Assembly (NCBI GenBank): GCA_964649725.1
Contig: CAZYTM010000006.1
Location: 1 to 64,000, forward strand
Direction of reading: 5' to 3'
From: CAZYTM01 sp964649725
GTDB lineage: Bacteria > Desulfobacterota > Desulfuromonadia > Geobacterales > Geobacteraceae
DNA length: 64,000 nucleotides
The notes beneath the pieces are model-generated. The model searched no databases and was not told where the DNA came from. It worked only from the letters and a program-made list of their open reading frames with translations. The position numbers and the translations under genes are program-made. Within the stretch, counting starts at the first letter, position 1. Each line of letters opens with the position of its first letter. Below are positions 9,701 through 17,550 of this stretch, piece after piece.

Positions 9701-12602
9701 CCTGACCACCACAGCTACGGCCGATGGCATCTGGTATCTGTATCTAAAGTCGTACAACGGAGACAACGTCAGTGGCAATTATTCTCTCTGGAGTAAATTC
9801 AATAAATATGACAGTACCGCGCCGACGGTCTCTGCCCCAATTCCTGCAGACGGAGGGAGCGGCGCGATCACCAATCCTCTGGTCTTCACCATTTCCGACG
9901 AGGTAGCAGGCATTAACTGGGCTACGATAACTGTTCAGATCAGCGGCAACATGGGGTATGCGAAGAGCTATACAGCTGCCGATACAACCATCGTCACCAA
10001 GACAGGTTCTGATGCAAGCTATGTTGTAACAGTAAAACCGGATGCGCCATACGGCAACAACGAGGTCATAACCTGGAGTTTCAGGGTAAAGGATATGGTC
10101 GGACATGAACTTGTTTCGCCGTCATGGAGCTTTACCGCGTCAAACACGGTCGTGGCCCCCCCCACCATGGTGAGTGCTTCATCCACCTATTACAGTTGGA
10201 TGCGATGGTCCTTTGTCGACAACTCCGACAATGAAACCGGGTTCAGACTGCATGATCAGGACCATGTAGTTAAAGGGACGACTACCTCCACCTATTTCGA
10301 TGAAACCGGACTGACAGCGAATACACAATACACCCGGCATGTGCATGCCTATAACGCCAATGGAGAGAGTGGGCCAAGCCTCTCTCTCAGCAGATACACC
10401 CTGGCTCTCCCTCCGGACGTCACCTCTGACAAGGCTATCTCCACGTGGGGGAATGCACCGATAACCTTTACCAACAGTCTGGGCTTTGGCACGGGCAAGG
10501 TGGAGTATTACCTCTACCTTTGGGGCCAGGAACCTTTCCCCTCCTATTGGGACAACAGGCCTGCGTGGGGGAGCGGCCAACTGACAATAACACCCGTCTC
10601 CGAAGGAAACTGGTATCTGCATGTCTGGTCTTACAACAAGGATGATGTGCCATCTCAGTATTCGTGGCAAAGACTCTATGGCCCCTATCGTTATGACATC
10701 ACCCCTCCCGCAGGACTGGCTTTTGCGTCTCCGGCGAATGGGGCAGCCGATCTCCCGGTCACTACACTGCTCAATTCGACCGTTGCCACGGACAGCAGCA
10801 GCGGATCGGTGCAGTATCTCTTCCAGATAGCCAGAGATATTGGCTTCACCACTGGGCTAGAGAGTAGCGACTGGCAGACAGGTACGAGTTACGCGCCTCT
10901 TCTCGAAGCCGGGACAACCTATTACTGGCGTGTCAAGGCCAGGGACAAGGCGCTTAACGAAACCCCCTACACTGCACCTGCACGCTCGTTCACCACATTG
11001 AACGTTCCGGTCTCCAGGGCCACCTGGACGACCAAGGGGGATTTTGAAAACAATGCCTCGACAACAGGTACGCCAACCACCAGGAGCGAGGTCTCTGTTT
11101 CAGGTACCAACCAGACAGACGATGCCGGCATTACTCTGTCCCAGTCTGCAAATAAATGGAGAAACCCGACCGTTGCCGCCGGATATAATCATGCACTGGC
11201 GGTAAAACCGGACGGCTCTCTCTGGTCCTGGGGATATAACTACTATGGGCAACTGGGGGATGGGACAAGCGGTAATGGCACAGATAAAAGCACACCAGTG
11301 CAGGTTTCAGGTCTGGGTGCCGGGGCTGGTGTGATAGCGGTAGTGGCGTCATATGAAAGTTCATTGGCATTAAAGTCTGATGGCTCTGTAGTTGCCTGGG
11401 GACGTAATAATTTCGGCCAGCTTGGAGATGGCAGCAAAGTGGACAAGCCAACTCCAGTGACAGTTACCGGGTTGGGTGCCGGTTCGGGTGTTATTGCAAT
11501 AGCGGCAGGGAGAAATCACTTTCTGGCCTTGAAATCGGATGGCACTGTATGGTCTTGGGGGGAGAATGCCTATTATCAGCTCGGCGATGGTACAGGCACG
11601 CAAAGATCGGTGCCAGTGCAAGTGTCGGGCCTGACGGGGGTAGTTGCCATAGTCGCCGGCGGAATCCATTCCTTTGCCGTAAAGGCCGATGGCTCTGTCT
11701 GGGCCTGGGGCTACAATAGCTACGGTGAGTTGGGGGATGGCACCAACTCATCCAAATCTTCTCCTGTGCAGGTCTCTACCATGGGCCCGGGGTCAGGTGT
11801 GATCGCTCTTGCCGGCGGGTATCTCCATAGCCTGGCTGTAAAGGCTGACGGCTCTGTCTGGGCCTGGGGTTACAATTATTACGGCCAGCTTGGTGATGGT
11901 ACTTATGGTTCAGGTAGTGACAAAAATTCTCCTCTCCAGATAATAGCGCCTGGCTCAGGAGCGAGCGCTGTGGCTGCCGCAAGGCACAGTTCTCTGCTAT
12001 TAAAAGGCGATGGCTCTGTTTTGGCCTGGGGGGAGAATAGTCTGGGGCAACTGGGGGACACTACGACAACCCAAAGGACAACCCCTGTGCCGGTCTCAGG
12101 CCTGGGGGCAAATTCGGGTGTAATCGCGGTGAGTGCAGGTGAGGCGAGTTTCCAATCCTTAAAGGGTGCTGGAACTCAGTCTGCCTGGGGATATAGCCTG
12201 TTTGGTCTGATCGTCGGCGGGGTAAACGGGGTAAACAGCACCCCAATCACAAATTCTGCGATCTCCGGCATCCAGCTGCCGCTTTCATACAATTCACAGT
12301 ATCTGACTCTCGGAACGGTCACCAGTCTCAAGGTGAATGCAGGATCAAACGTCACCTGGAGAGGGATTTACTGGGACGGTTCCGTGACTCCTCCTGATAC
12401 AACGATCAAGTGCAGAACAAGGGGGGCCGATACTGAAGCAGGGCTGGAGAGCGCCGCATGGTCCGATTATTACCTCACTTCACGTGCCAGCATCACCACG
12501 GCAGCCTCACAATGGCTGGAGGTGGAACTGACGTTGCAGACCAGCAATAATTATTCGTCACCCCTGCTTAACGATCTTGCGGTTACCTATACCGCAAACT
12601 AG
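6720..12602 (+). CDS. Multihaem cytochrome c with Fn3 and RCC1 domains
   Basis: This 1960-residue protein starts with a signal peptide (hydrophobic core about residues 6-28, ending near AVASI). Residues about 33-740 hold 12 CxxCH haem motifs plus two CxxxxCH motifs (CNSVNCH, CSDISCH). The pairing of CxxxxCH with a following CxxCH matches the Geobacter C4xCH/C2xCH domain (TIGR01904), so up to 14 haems are possible. Fn3-like domains follow (about 850-1470), then seven RCC1 repeats (about 1481-1841) and a C-terminal module shared with the upstream paralogue. It has no delta-60 repeats. It is likely exported and cell-surface or extracellular; electron transfer is inferred from haem content. The start is the ATG preceding the signal peptide; the SD is weak. 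A strong terminator follows. Confidence 0.9.
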   Translation: MPNYRSFLTLLFAIALSVIMLCMAGRAVASISCYQCHGWAAPPDYRPIDAPYRNITSGGFVGNHRTHMSAAAIPNSCTPCHPSSGSYNSSHRDGLITLSANINNSPLQTEYKNSTSAFPQTRFPVPGSCNSVNCHFEALTPTWGVDPASTGCSSCHGAPPGDGNHARHDSYYGSGSCSRCHIDHAAEPKPFAHATSAGKRPLIFNVSDSPGLSYSKAANFNYPNYLPSQTSAASRNGTCSDISCHANTSATWGGKGCLGCHSVTQGNRAAITGQFSANSHHIQGEVTDARCYQCHWEAKSDGTIDPAYHGGSANPGSPVDLVVYGAATRPSNFTADVTAVQYTADGSREEIEKVTSHCLGCHSDQNNVTQPFGDGKTPKQYAWDGTSVAARYAQSGRTTWGKYSTVTNAAQKRISKALSAHGNAATNQRGWSTSSGVDGVIQNTSGNTAVQCYDCHNSHGSFVAGITSRYSSATGNRRGALLKETVSGLGGYATTYKPLAGGTVADKNLRNPGASICLDCHLNQSATSTPWGYGSTYGATQAILGYFDAPIYNNYSTPGAEQRYPFKKASAMKGGHFGASTPLTTNAMSNIGGLCTSCHDPHGVSPTLGANQLYAVPLLKGTWLTSPYKEDTAPANNTNFTIRKDIGREGVPYNIDQNTFGEGIINPVAGISETVGNSAAESKSAGLCLGCHPKESLTNGTTHTWKSKDRIHESVKGWKTANGTVKHNYSCSKCHTPHDSSSLPRLMVTNCLDSKHKGRTGNNSTPLLSDNGWKTYGGVCSGAAAEFGTSWCLSRAGSLAFGGSGSGRFPGSWGGDKPGFQGYGVSCHEGNSIDQLWNDITPWSVNPTAPPVPPVPGQPVPLSSTSVRWNYTDTANDNDGYHLHDSGNTLKASNTNAKSTYVVESGLTANTRYTRHLHAYNALGDGLPSGDVSVYTWPQFPNVTSDTYLHSTPDFTFTNAAGFGPGSLDYYRYVWTQNPSYTFTDNETIWESGTLTTTATADGIWYLYLKSYNGDNVSGNYSLWSKFNKYDSTAPTVSAPIPADGGSGAITNPLVFTISDEVAGINWATITVQISGNMGYAKSYTAADTTIVTKTGSDASYVVTVKPDAPYGNNEVITWSFRVKDMVGHELVSPSWSFTASNTVVAPPTMVSASSTYYSWMRWSFVDNSDNETGFRLHDQDHVVKGTTTSTYFDETGLTANTQYTRHVHAYNANGESGPSLSLSRYTLALPPDVTSDKAISTWGNAPITFTNSLGFGTGKVEYYLYLWGQEPFPSYWDNRPAWGSGQLTITPVSEGNWYLHVWSYNKDDVPSQYSWQRLYGPYRYDITPPAGLAFASPANGAADLPVTTLLNSTVATDSSSGSVQYLFQIARDIGFTTGLESSDWQTGTSYAPLLEAGTTYYWRVKARDKALNETPYTAPARSFTTLNVPVSRATWTTKGDFENNASTTGTPTTRSEVSVSGTNQTDDAGITLSQSANKWRNPTVAAGYNHALAVKPDGSLWSWGYNYYGQLGDGTSGNGTDKSTPVQVSGLGAGAGVIAVVASYESSLALKSDGSVVAWGRNNFGQLGDGSKVDKPTPVTVTGLGAGSGVIAIAAGRNHFLALKSDGTVWSWGENAYYQLGDGTGTQRSVPVQVSGLTGVVAIVAGGIHSFAVKADGSVWAWGYNSYGELGDGTNSSKSSPVQVSTMGPGSGVIALAGGYLHSLAVKADGSVWAWGYNYYGQLGDGTYGSGSDKNSPLQIIAPGSGASAVAAARHSSLLLKGDGSVLAWGENSLGQLGDTTTTQRTTPVPVSGLGANSGVIAVSAGEASFQSLKGAGTQSAWGYSLFGLIVGGVNGVNSTPITNSAISGIQLPLSYNSQYLTLGTVTSLKVNAGSNVTWRGIYWDGSVTPPDTTIKCRTRGADTEAGLESAAWSDYYLTSRASITTAASQWLEVELTLQTSNNYSSPLLNDLAVTYTAN

Positions 12603-12639
12603 AGTTTTGTTGATAGTAGATCACTCCTATAAATGGAAA

Positions 12640-12673
12640 GGGGACGGCATTCTGAATGCCATCCCCTTTTTTT
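12640..12673 (+). terminator. Rho-independent terminator after the multihaem/RCC1 gene
   Basis: A near-perfect stem starting GGGGACGGCATT and ending with its complement is followed by seven T. It sits 38 bp after the stop codon. An A-rich left flank means it may also act on the converging minus-strand radical SAM gene. Confidence 0.85.
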
Positions 12674-12695
12674 CATCAGGGACTTCCCTGGCAAT

Positions 12696-14024
12696 TCACC
12701 CCCTGATCGGCCACCCCTCTTCATACCCTGGCGGATAGAAGTTCTCTTTGGTCCGGTTGAAGTAGCCGTACTGGATGCGGGGGAACTCCTGTTTCACCCG
12801 CGCCATCATCCGGTACATCCCTATCCCCCGGCCGGAAACCTCCATCCGCTTGTTGTAGAAGTCAGGGTCGATGGAGAGATTCCGCATCTGGATCATATCG
12901 ACCCCGGTCGCTTCGATGAAGCGTAACAGCGCCTCCAGCTCATCCTCACGGTCGGTCAGCCCGGGGGAGACCAGGTAGTTGAGCATGGTGAAGAGCCCCC
13001 GCTCCCTGGCTATGCGGACCGACTCCTTGACATCGGTAAAGGCGTAGCCGACCGGCCGGTAGTAGCGGTTGTAATACTCCTGCTGCACCGAATTCATGGA
13101 GAAACGCATCGAGTCCATGCCGCTGTCACAGAGCATTTTTATCCGTTCAGGAAATGAACCATTGGAGTTGAAATTGATCGTCCCGCGAGCCGTGGTTGCC
13201 TTCAGTCTTCTGCTCGCCTCGGCCACGGTATCGGCTACCATGATCGGGTCCCCTTCGCACCCCTGGCCGTAGGAGACGATCGGCTCCGGCGCCTCGTTCA
13301 GGTGCGGCAGCATCAATTCACAGATCTCCTCCGGGGTCGGGACGAAGTCGATCCGCTCGTGGTTCGAGGGGCAGCAGTCGGAGGGCTGCAGACTGATGCA
13401 GCCGAGGCAGCGGGAGTTGCACGCCGGCGAAGTCGGGATAGGCGCTTCCCAGCGGCGGTAAAAGAGGTTCTTGGCGGCAAAGCAGTGGTAGTCGACAGCA
13501 CAGCGCGCCAGCTGCACCAGCAGCCGGTTGTCAGGGAACTGGCCGACCAGCTTCCGCACCAGCGGATCGAGCTGCCGGTCGTCATAGTTGCGCGGCAGCC
13601 AGTTCTCATTGGTATCGACCCGGGTGGCAGCCACCACGAACCGTTCCCTCTCCTCGTCCCACCCTACCGCGGTATAGGACCAGAGCGGGAGATGGACCTG
13701 CTTCTTGCGGTAGTCGCAGGCCGGCAGCAGGGTCCGGACATAGCCTGGCGCCATGAATGCCGAGACCGCCTGCACCTTCTGCTCCCGCCTCCCCTCCCGG
13801 ACAGTATCTACTGTCACATAAGCCCGCTTCTTCTCATCCCAGGCCATCGGCGGGGTATCAGGGATGGTGAAGAGGCGGCTGTCCTCCGGCAGCGGGATCA
13901 GCTCGACCGCTTCCGGCAGCACCGGCTCGGCACCGTTCATACCGGCCATGCAGAGGGTCGGGTGGTCGAAGATGTTCCCTTTGGCATCGGCATAGAGGAG
14001 TTTCGGGAGTGCTTTTCGTTTCAT
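12696..14024 (-). CDS. Radical SAM protein of unknown substrate
   Basis: A 442-residue protein with the radical SAM cluster motif CNSRCLGC (CX3CX2C) at about residues 200-208, followed by a glycine-rich SAM-binding stretch (SYGQGCEGDP). About 200 residues precede the cluster, which is unusual; the N-terminal part has no domain I recognise. A second Cys group lies shortly after the cluster (DCCPS). The ATG start giving MKRKALPKLL is preferred over a TTG 36 bases upstream, though neither has a good SD. It is monocistronic and converges on the cytochrome terminator. The reaction cannot be told from sequence; peptide or cofactor maturation are possibilities. Confidence 0.8.
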   Translation of the reverse strand: MKRKALPKLLYADAKGNIFDHPTLCMAGMNGAEPVLPEAVELIPLPEDSRLFTIPDTPPMAWDEKKRAYVTVDTVREGRREQKVQAVSAFMAPGYVRTLLPACDYRKKQVHLPLWSYTAVGWDEERERFVVAATRVDTNENWLPRNYDDRQLDPLVRKLVGQFPDNRLLVQLARCAVDYHCFAAKNLFYRRWEAPIPTSPACNSRCLGCISLQPSDCCPSNHERIDFVPTPEEICELMLPHLNEAPEPIVSYGQGCEGDPIMVADTVAEASRRLKATTARGTINFNSNGSFPERIKMLCDSGMDSMRFSMNSVQQEYYNRYYRPVGYAFTDVKESVRIARERGLFTMLNYLVSPGLTDREDELEALLRFIEATGVDMIQMRNLSIDPDFYNKRMEVSGRGIGMYRMMARVKQEFPRIQYGYFNRTKENFYPPGYEEGWPIRG

Positions 14025-14171
14025 GGCATTCAAGATAGCACAAAGGGTAGCGGCTGCCAAGGGGAGAGCAGCCGATCAGGCAAGTCAGCACCGCCGATAT
14101 CGGACCCCCTTTATTGCTTGACTCCAGTTATTCCCCAGGTGTATTTATCAGTTTCAATGTGAGGTAAGGAA

Positions 14172-14432
14172 ATGAAAAAATGCCATGACGTTGAAAAAGT
14201 CGCCTTTGAGGAAGACGTCCTGCTGCTGCTGGTGGACGGCAAAGAATACCATTTCCCATTGGCCGGAGTCTCTCCCCGGCTACTGGCCGCAAGCCAGACC
14301 GAGCGGGCCAGATACGAGATATCACCTTCCGGATATGGCATCCATTGGCCGCTGATCGATGAAGACCTTTCCATAGACGGACTGCTTGGCATTCCTCACC
14401 GTCCCCCCTGTTCAAAAGGCAAGGCGGCATAA
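14172..14432 (+). CDS. DUF2442 domain protein
   Basis: An 86-residue protein with the DUF2442 pattern: an N-terminal strand pair (VAFEEDVLLLLVDGKEY), a conserved SPRLLAAS segment and the GYGIHWPLIDEDLSIDGLL block near residues 56-76. DUF2442 proteins are small, often paired with DUF4160 proteins in toxin-antitoxin-like pairs. No DUF4160 partner is next to it here. GAGGTAAGGA stands just before the ATG. Function unknown. Confidence 0.8.
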   Translation: MKKCHDVEKVAFEEDVLLLLVDGKEYHFPLAGVSPRLLAASQTERARYEISPSGYGIHWPLIDEDLSIDGLLGIPHRPPCSKGKAA

Positions 14433-14609
14433 CCCTCTCCCTATTCTGACTTGCTCCTTGACTAGCAGAATGATAATCAGTACATTTCGTTAACATCTTT
14501 TCAGGAAAGGACGCCATGGGGAGAGAGGAAATCTATAAGGCCGCTTGCTCCGGTGCTGCACCATGACAAGTTCGCTGCCAAGTAAAACCACGTGACAAGG
14601 AGACCCAAG
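14433..14609 (+). other. Short intergenic region with a possible 16-codon ORF
   Basis: A 16-codon ORF (MGREEIYKAACSGAAP, 14516-14566) has an SD-like AGGAAAGG in front. It may be a small leader peptide or chance. An inverted repeat TTCTG / CAGAA surrounds 14455-14490. Nothing else is recognisable. Confidence 0.25.
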
Positions 14610-14837
14610 ATGAGACCATCCAAGCCCTGCCCCTACTGCGGCGCGACCAAGTTCGGCTTGATCGAGAAGGCGTGTGTCGAGATCCTTTGCACCGCAAAGC
14701 GAGCCTCCGGGAATGTCCTGAATCCGGATTTCACGGCGTGCGTCTGTATGGGTTGCGGAGCGACCACCTTCTTCGACCCGAGGGGTGTGAATGGTCTGCT
14801 GGATGTATGCATCCACGAGACCGTGGAGGTTTCGTAG
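14610..14837 (+). CDS. Small zinc-ribbon protein
   Basis: A 75-residue protein with two Cys pairs, CPYC near the N-terminus (about residue 7) and CMGC at about residue 48, spaced as in a zinc ribbon. The ATG is chosen over the upstream in-frame GTG at 14592 because an AAGGAG ribosome-binding site lies between them, eight bases before the ATG. No catalytic domain is visible; a nucleic-acid or protein-binding role is possible. It stands apart from its neighbours, with 98 bp to the next gene. Confidence 0.65.
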   Translation: MRPSKPCPYCGATKFGLIEKACVEILCTAKRASGNVLNPDFTACVCMGCGATTFFDPRGVNGLLDVCIHETVEVS

Positions 14838-14935
14838 CAGCAGACCAGAGCGCCCGGGGGAACCTCTGCGGGGTCTGCTCTTAATCTGCACCTGCGATTC
14901 CCAACGACACCACTTAACAGTACTAGGAGATGATA

Positions 14936-15547
14936 GTGGGCAAGATAGACTACCTGAAGCAGTTGAAACATCTCTATAGCCCATCTGCAAAGAAGGTCGA
15001 AATCGTCGAGGTGCCGCAGATGAACTTCCTCATGATCGACGGCGAAGGGGACCCCAATACGGCGCAGTCGTTCAAGGATGCTGTCGAGGCGCTCTTCTCG
15101 CTCTCCTATACTATCAAGTTCATGGTCAAGAAAGGGGCGACAGCGGTCGATTATGGGGTGATGCCGCTTCAGGCGCTCTGGTGGTCCGATGATATGTCTG
15201 CCTTCAGCAGAGGGGATAAAGATGCCTGGCAATGGACATTGATGATCATGCAGCCGGAACTTATCACCCCGGCGCTGGTTGAAGAGGGGATAAAAGAGCT
15301 GCAGCGGAAGAAGAGACCGGTTGCCCTGCCGCTGGTCAGATTCGAAGCGTTCAAAGAGGGGAAAGCTGCCCAGATAATGCATATCGGACCCTTCTCTGAG
15401 GAGGGGCCGACCATCGAGATGGTACATTCCTTTATAGAGAGCAACGGCAGCGAGAAAAGAGGCAGGCACCACGAGATCTATTTAAGCGATATCCGTCGGG
15501 CGACCCCCGAGAAATGGAAGACTATCATCCGACAACCGATGTCATGA
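14936..15547 (+). CDS. GyrI-like small-molecule-binding domain protein
   Basis: A 203-residue protein related to the GyrI-like/AraC effector-binding family (MNFLMIDGEGDPN near residue 30, then a second half with AAQIMHIGPFSEEGPTIE). It has no DNA-binding domain, so it probably binds a small hydrophobic ligand on its own. The AGGAG ribosome-binding site abuts an ATG at 14930 but lies six bases before the in-frame GTG, so GTG (MGKIDYLKQ) is the likelier start. The partner is unknown; the gene seems monocistronic. Confidence 0.8.
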   Translation: MGKIDYLKQLKHLYSPSAKKVEIVEVPQMNFLMIDGEGDPNTAQSFKDAVEALFSLSYTIKFMVKKGATAVDYGVMPLQALWWSDDMSAFSRGDKDAWQWTLMIMQPELITPALVEEGIKELQRKKRPVALPLVRFEAFKEGKAAQIMHIGPFSEEGPTIEMVHSFIESNGSEKRGRHHEIYLSDIRRATPEKWKTIIRQPMS

Positions 15548-15594
15548 CGAAAAATGCGCTGGTCAACCCCACCCTGTTCAGTTAATATCTTCCT

Positions 15595-17313
15595 ATGAAA
15601 TCGCTGCTCACCACCCTCCATGCCAAATATGTGCACAACTCCCTGGCGCTTCCGGCCCTGGCAGCTGCCTGCGCCGATCTGCCGGAGTGGCAGACCGTCA
15701 TCCGCGAATATACTGTGAATGAACCGCAGCAGTTTGTGCTGCGCAAGCTGCTGGCGGAAGAGGCCGAGTTGATAGCCTTCTCCTGTTATATCTGGAATAT
15801 CGAGGCGACCCTGCGGCTGGTGGATGATCTGCACCAGGTGGCCCCGGAGACGATCATCGTCCTGGGCGGACCAGAGGCATCCTTTGGCGTCTTCGAACTG
15901 ATGGAGCGGCACCCGGCCATCTCCTGCGTGGTCCGCGGCGAGGGGGAGACGACCTTTCGCGAATACCTGCAGGCACTTGTCAATGGCGGCAGCATCGTAC
16001 ATGACGTTCACCTGCTGAACAGTATTGACGGGATCACCTTCCGCCATGACGACGAGCTGATCGCCACCCCGGAGCGGGCTCCGCAGGCCACTCTGGACCG
16101 CTTCCCCTCCCCCTTCAGCGCCGGCCTGGTCGATCTCGGCAAGCCGCTCATCTACTTCGAGACTTCACGCGGCTGCCCCTTTAACTGCGCCTTCTGCATG
16201 TCATCGCTGGAGAAGGGGGTGCGCAGCTACTCCCAGCCGCGGATCGAAGCTGATCTGGAGCTATTGCTGGCTGCCGGGGTGAAGACCGTCAAGCTGGTGG
16301 ACCGGACCTTCAACTACGATGCCGAGCGCGCCAACAGGATATGGGACTATATCCTGCGGCATAACAGGGAGAGCAGATTTCACTTCGAGATTGCCGCCGA
16401 CCTCCTTACCGAGGCGAATCTGCAGCTGCTACGCCAGGTGCCGGCCGGCCTGTTCCGCTTCGAGATCGGCGTCCAGGCGGCCGATGCCGGGACCCTGGCG
16501 CGGGTCGGGCGGAGGAGCGATAATGAGCGCCTCTTTGCCAATGTCCGCCGGCTGCTGGCCGAAACCGGCGTAATCATCCATCTCGACCTGCTAGCTGGGC
16601 TGCCGAACGAAGATATGCAGGGTTTCCTCGCCTCGCTGGAACTGCTGCTGGCAGCCAGGCCGCAGCATATCCAGGTGGAGCCGCTGAAAGTGCTGAAAGG
16701 GTCGCCGATGCGGGTCATTGCCCGTGAAGAGGGGTATGCTTTCTCCGCTACGCCACCATACAAGGTGCTCACCACCCCCTGGTTGAGCTATGCCGATATC
16801 TGCCGGATCGAGACCATAGCCCGACTGCTCGATCTCATCTACAACAGCGGCCGTTTTGCCACCCTGCTCACCGCCTGGGGTAGGCGCAGCTCGCTGGCAG
16901 AGCTGTTCGCCGCACTGGCAAAATATTGGGAAGAGACCGATCTCCCCTTTAGCTTACCCCTGCATGAGCTCTATGCCAGATTGTGGCAGGCTATCCAGGC
17001 GCTGGCATATGCCGAAGAGCTGCCACTGCTGCGCGATACCCTCTGCTATGACTACTGTTGTCACGAAATACCGGTGGGGCAGCTGCCAGCTTTCTTCTGC
17101 CAGCCACCGCACTTCCCCTCTGCCGCTGAGCGGCGCCAGGAGCGACTGGCAGAAGAGCTGGCAATACCGGCTGGTGCCAGGGTCAGGAGTTTCCAGGTAA
17201 ACTTTGCCCGTGATTACCGCTTTGCCCCCTGGCAAGAGGGGCCCGTCACCCTGCAATTCGTCTATGCCGCCATTGCCGGTGAAGGGCTGCGGATCCATAT
17301 CCTCCCCCTCTGA
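15595..17313 (+). CDS. Cobalamin-binding radical SAM protein with DUF4080
   Basis: A 572-residue protein with three parts: an N-terminal B12-binding Rossmann domain (residues 1-140, including IVLGGPEASF), a radical SAM core with CPFNCAFC at about residue 193, and a C-terminal DUF4080 region (about 360-572). B12-dependent radical SAM enzymes often methylate unactivated carbons. The substrate of the DUF4080 group is unknown to me. It is monocistronic, and no B12 riboswitch is visible upstream. The start is the ATG giving MKSLLTTLHAKYVHNSLALP, the usual N-terminus for such proteins; the SD is poor. Confidence 0.88.
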   Translation: MKSLLTTLHAKYVHNSLALPALAAACADLPEWQTVIREYTVNEPQQFVLRKLLAEEAELIAFSCYIWNIEATLRLVDDLHQVAPETIIVLGGPEASFGVFELMERHPAISCVVRGEGETTFREYLQALVNGGSIVHDVHLLNSIDGITFRHDDELIATPERAPQATLDRFPSPFSAGLVDLGKPLIYFETSRGCPFNCAFCMSSLEKGVRSYSQPRIEADLELLLAAGVKTVKLVDRTFNYDAERANRIWDYILRHNRESRFHFEIAADLLTEANLQLLRQVPAGLFRFEIGVQAADAGTLARVGRRSDNERLFANVRRLLAETGVIIHLDLLAGLPNEDMQGFLASLELLLAARPQHIQVEPLKVLKGSPMRVIAREEGYAFSATPPYKVLTTPWLSYADICRIETIARLLDLIYNSGRFATLLTAWGRRSSLAELFAALAKYWEETDLPFSLPLHELYARLWQAIQALAYAEELPLLRDTLCYDYCCHEIPVGQLPAFFCQPPHFPSAAERRQERLAEELAIPAGARVRSFQVNFARDYRFAPWQEGPVTLQFVYAAIAGEGLRIHILPL

Positions 17314-17364
17314 TCTGCGCGCCGGAGATCCCCCCTTCAGGAGCATAACCCCTTGCCCTGTATA

Positions 17365-17384
17365 CAATTATAATTTTATAATTG
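17365..17384. promoter_or_regulatory. Perfect AT-rich palindrome upstream of the 12-haem cytochrome gene
   Basis: CAATTATAA, two T, TTATAATTG is a perfect 9-bp inverted repeat. It lies between the radical SAM stop and the cytochrome start and overlaps a TTGACT hexamer at its right end. It could be an operator for a dimeric repressor or part of a promoter. Confidence 0.4.
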
Positions 17385-17550
17385 ACTGCAGCGGCAAAAC
17401 GTGGCAAAATCCCCACCCGTCCGGTCCCTACGCACAATGCCCCCTGAACCGCAACTTTGCTCTTTCATCTGTTCAGCATTGAGTACTAGCGGCAGACTGT
17501 GGAAGGGTGCTCAATTTAAATTTAGTCATCAAGTACCAGAGGAGGAGACG

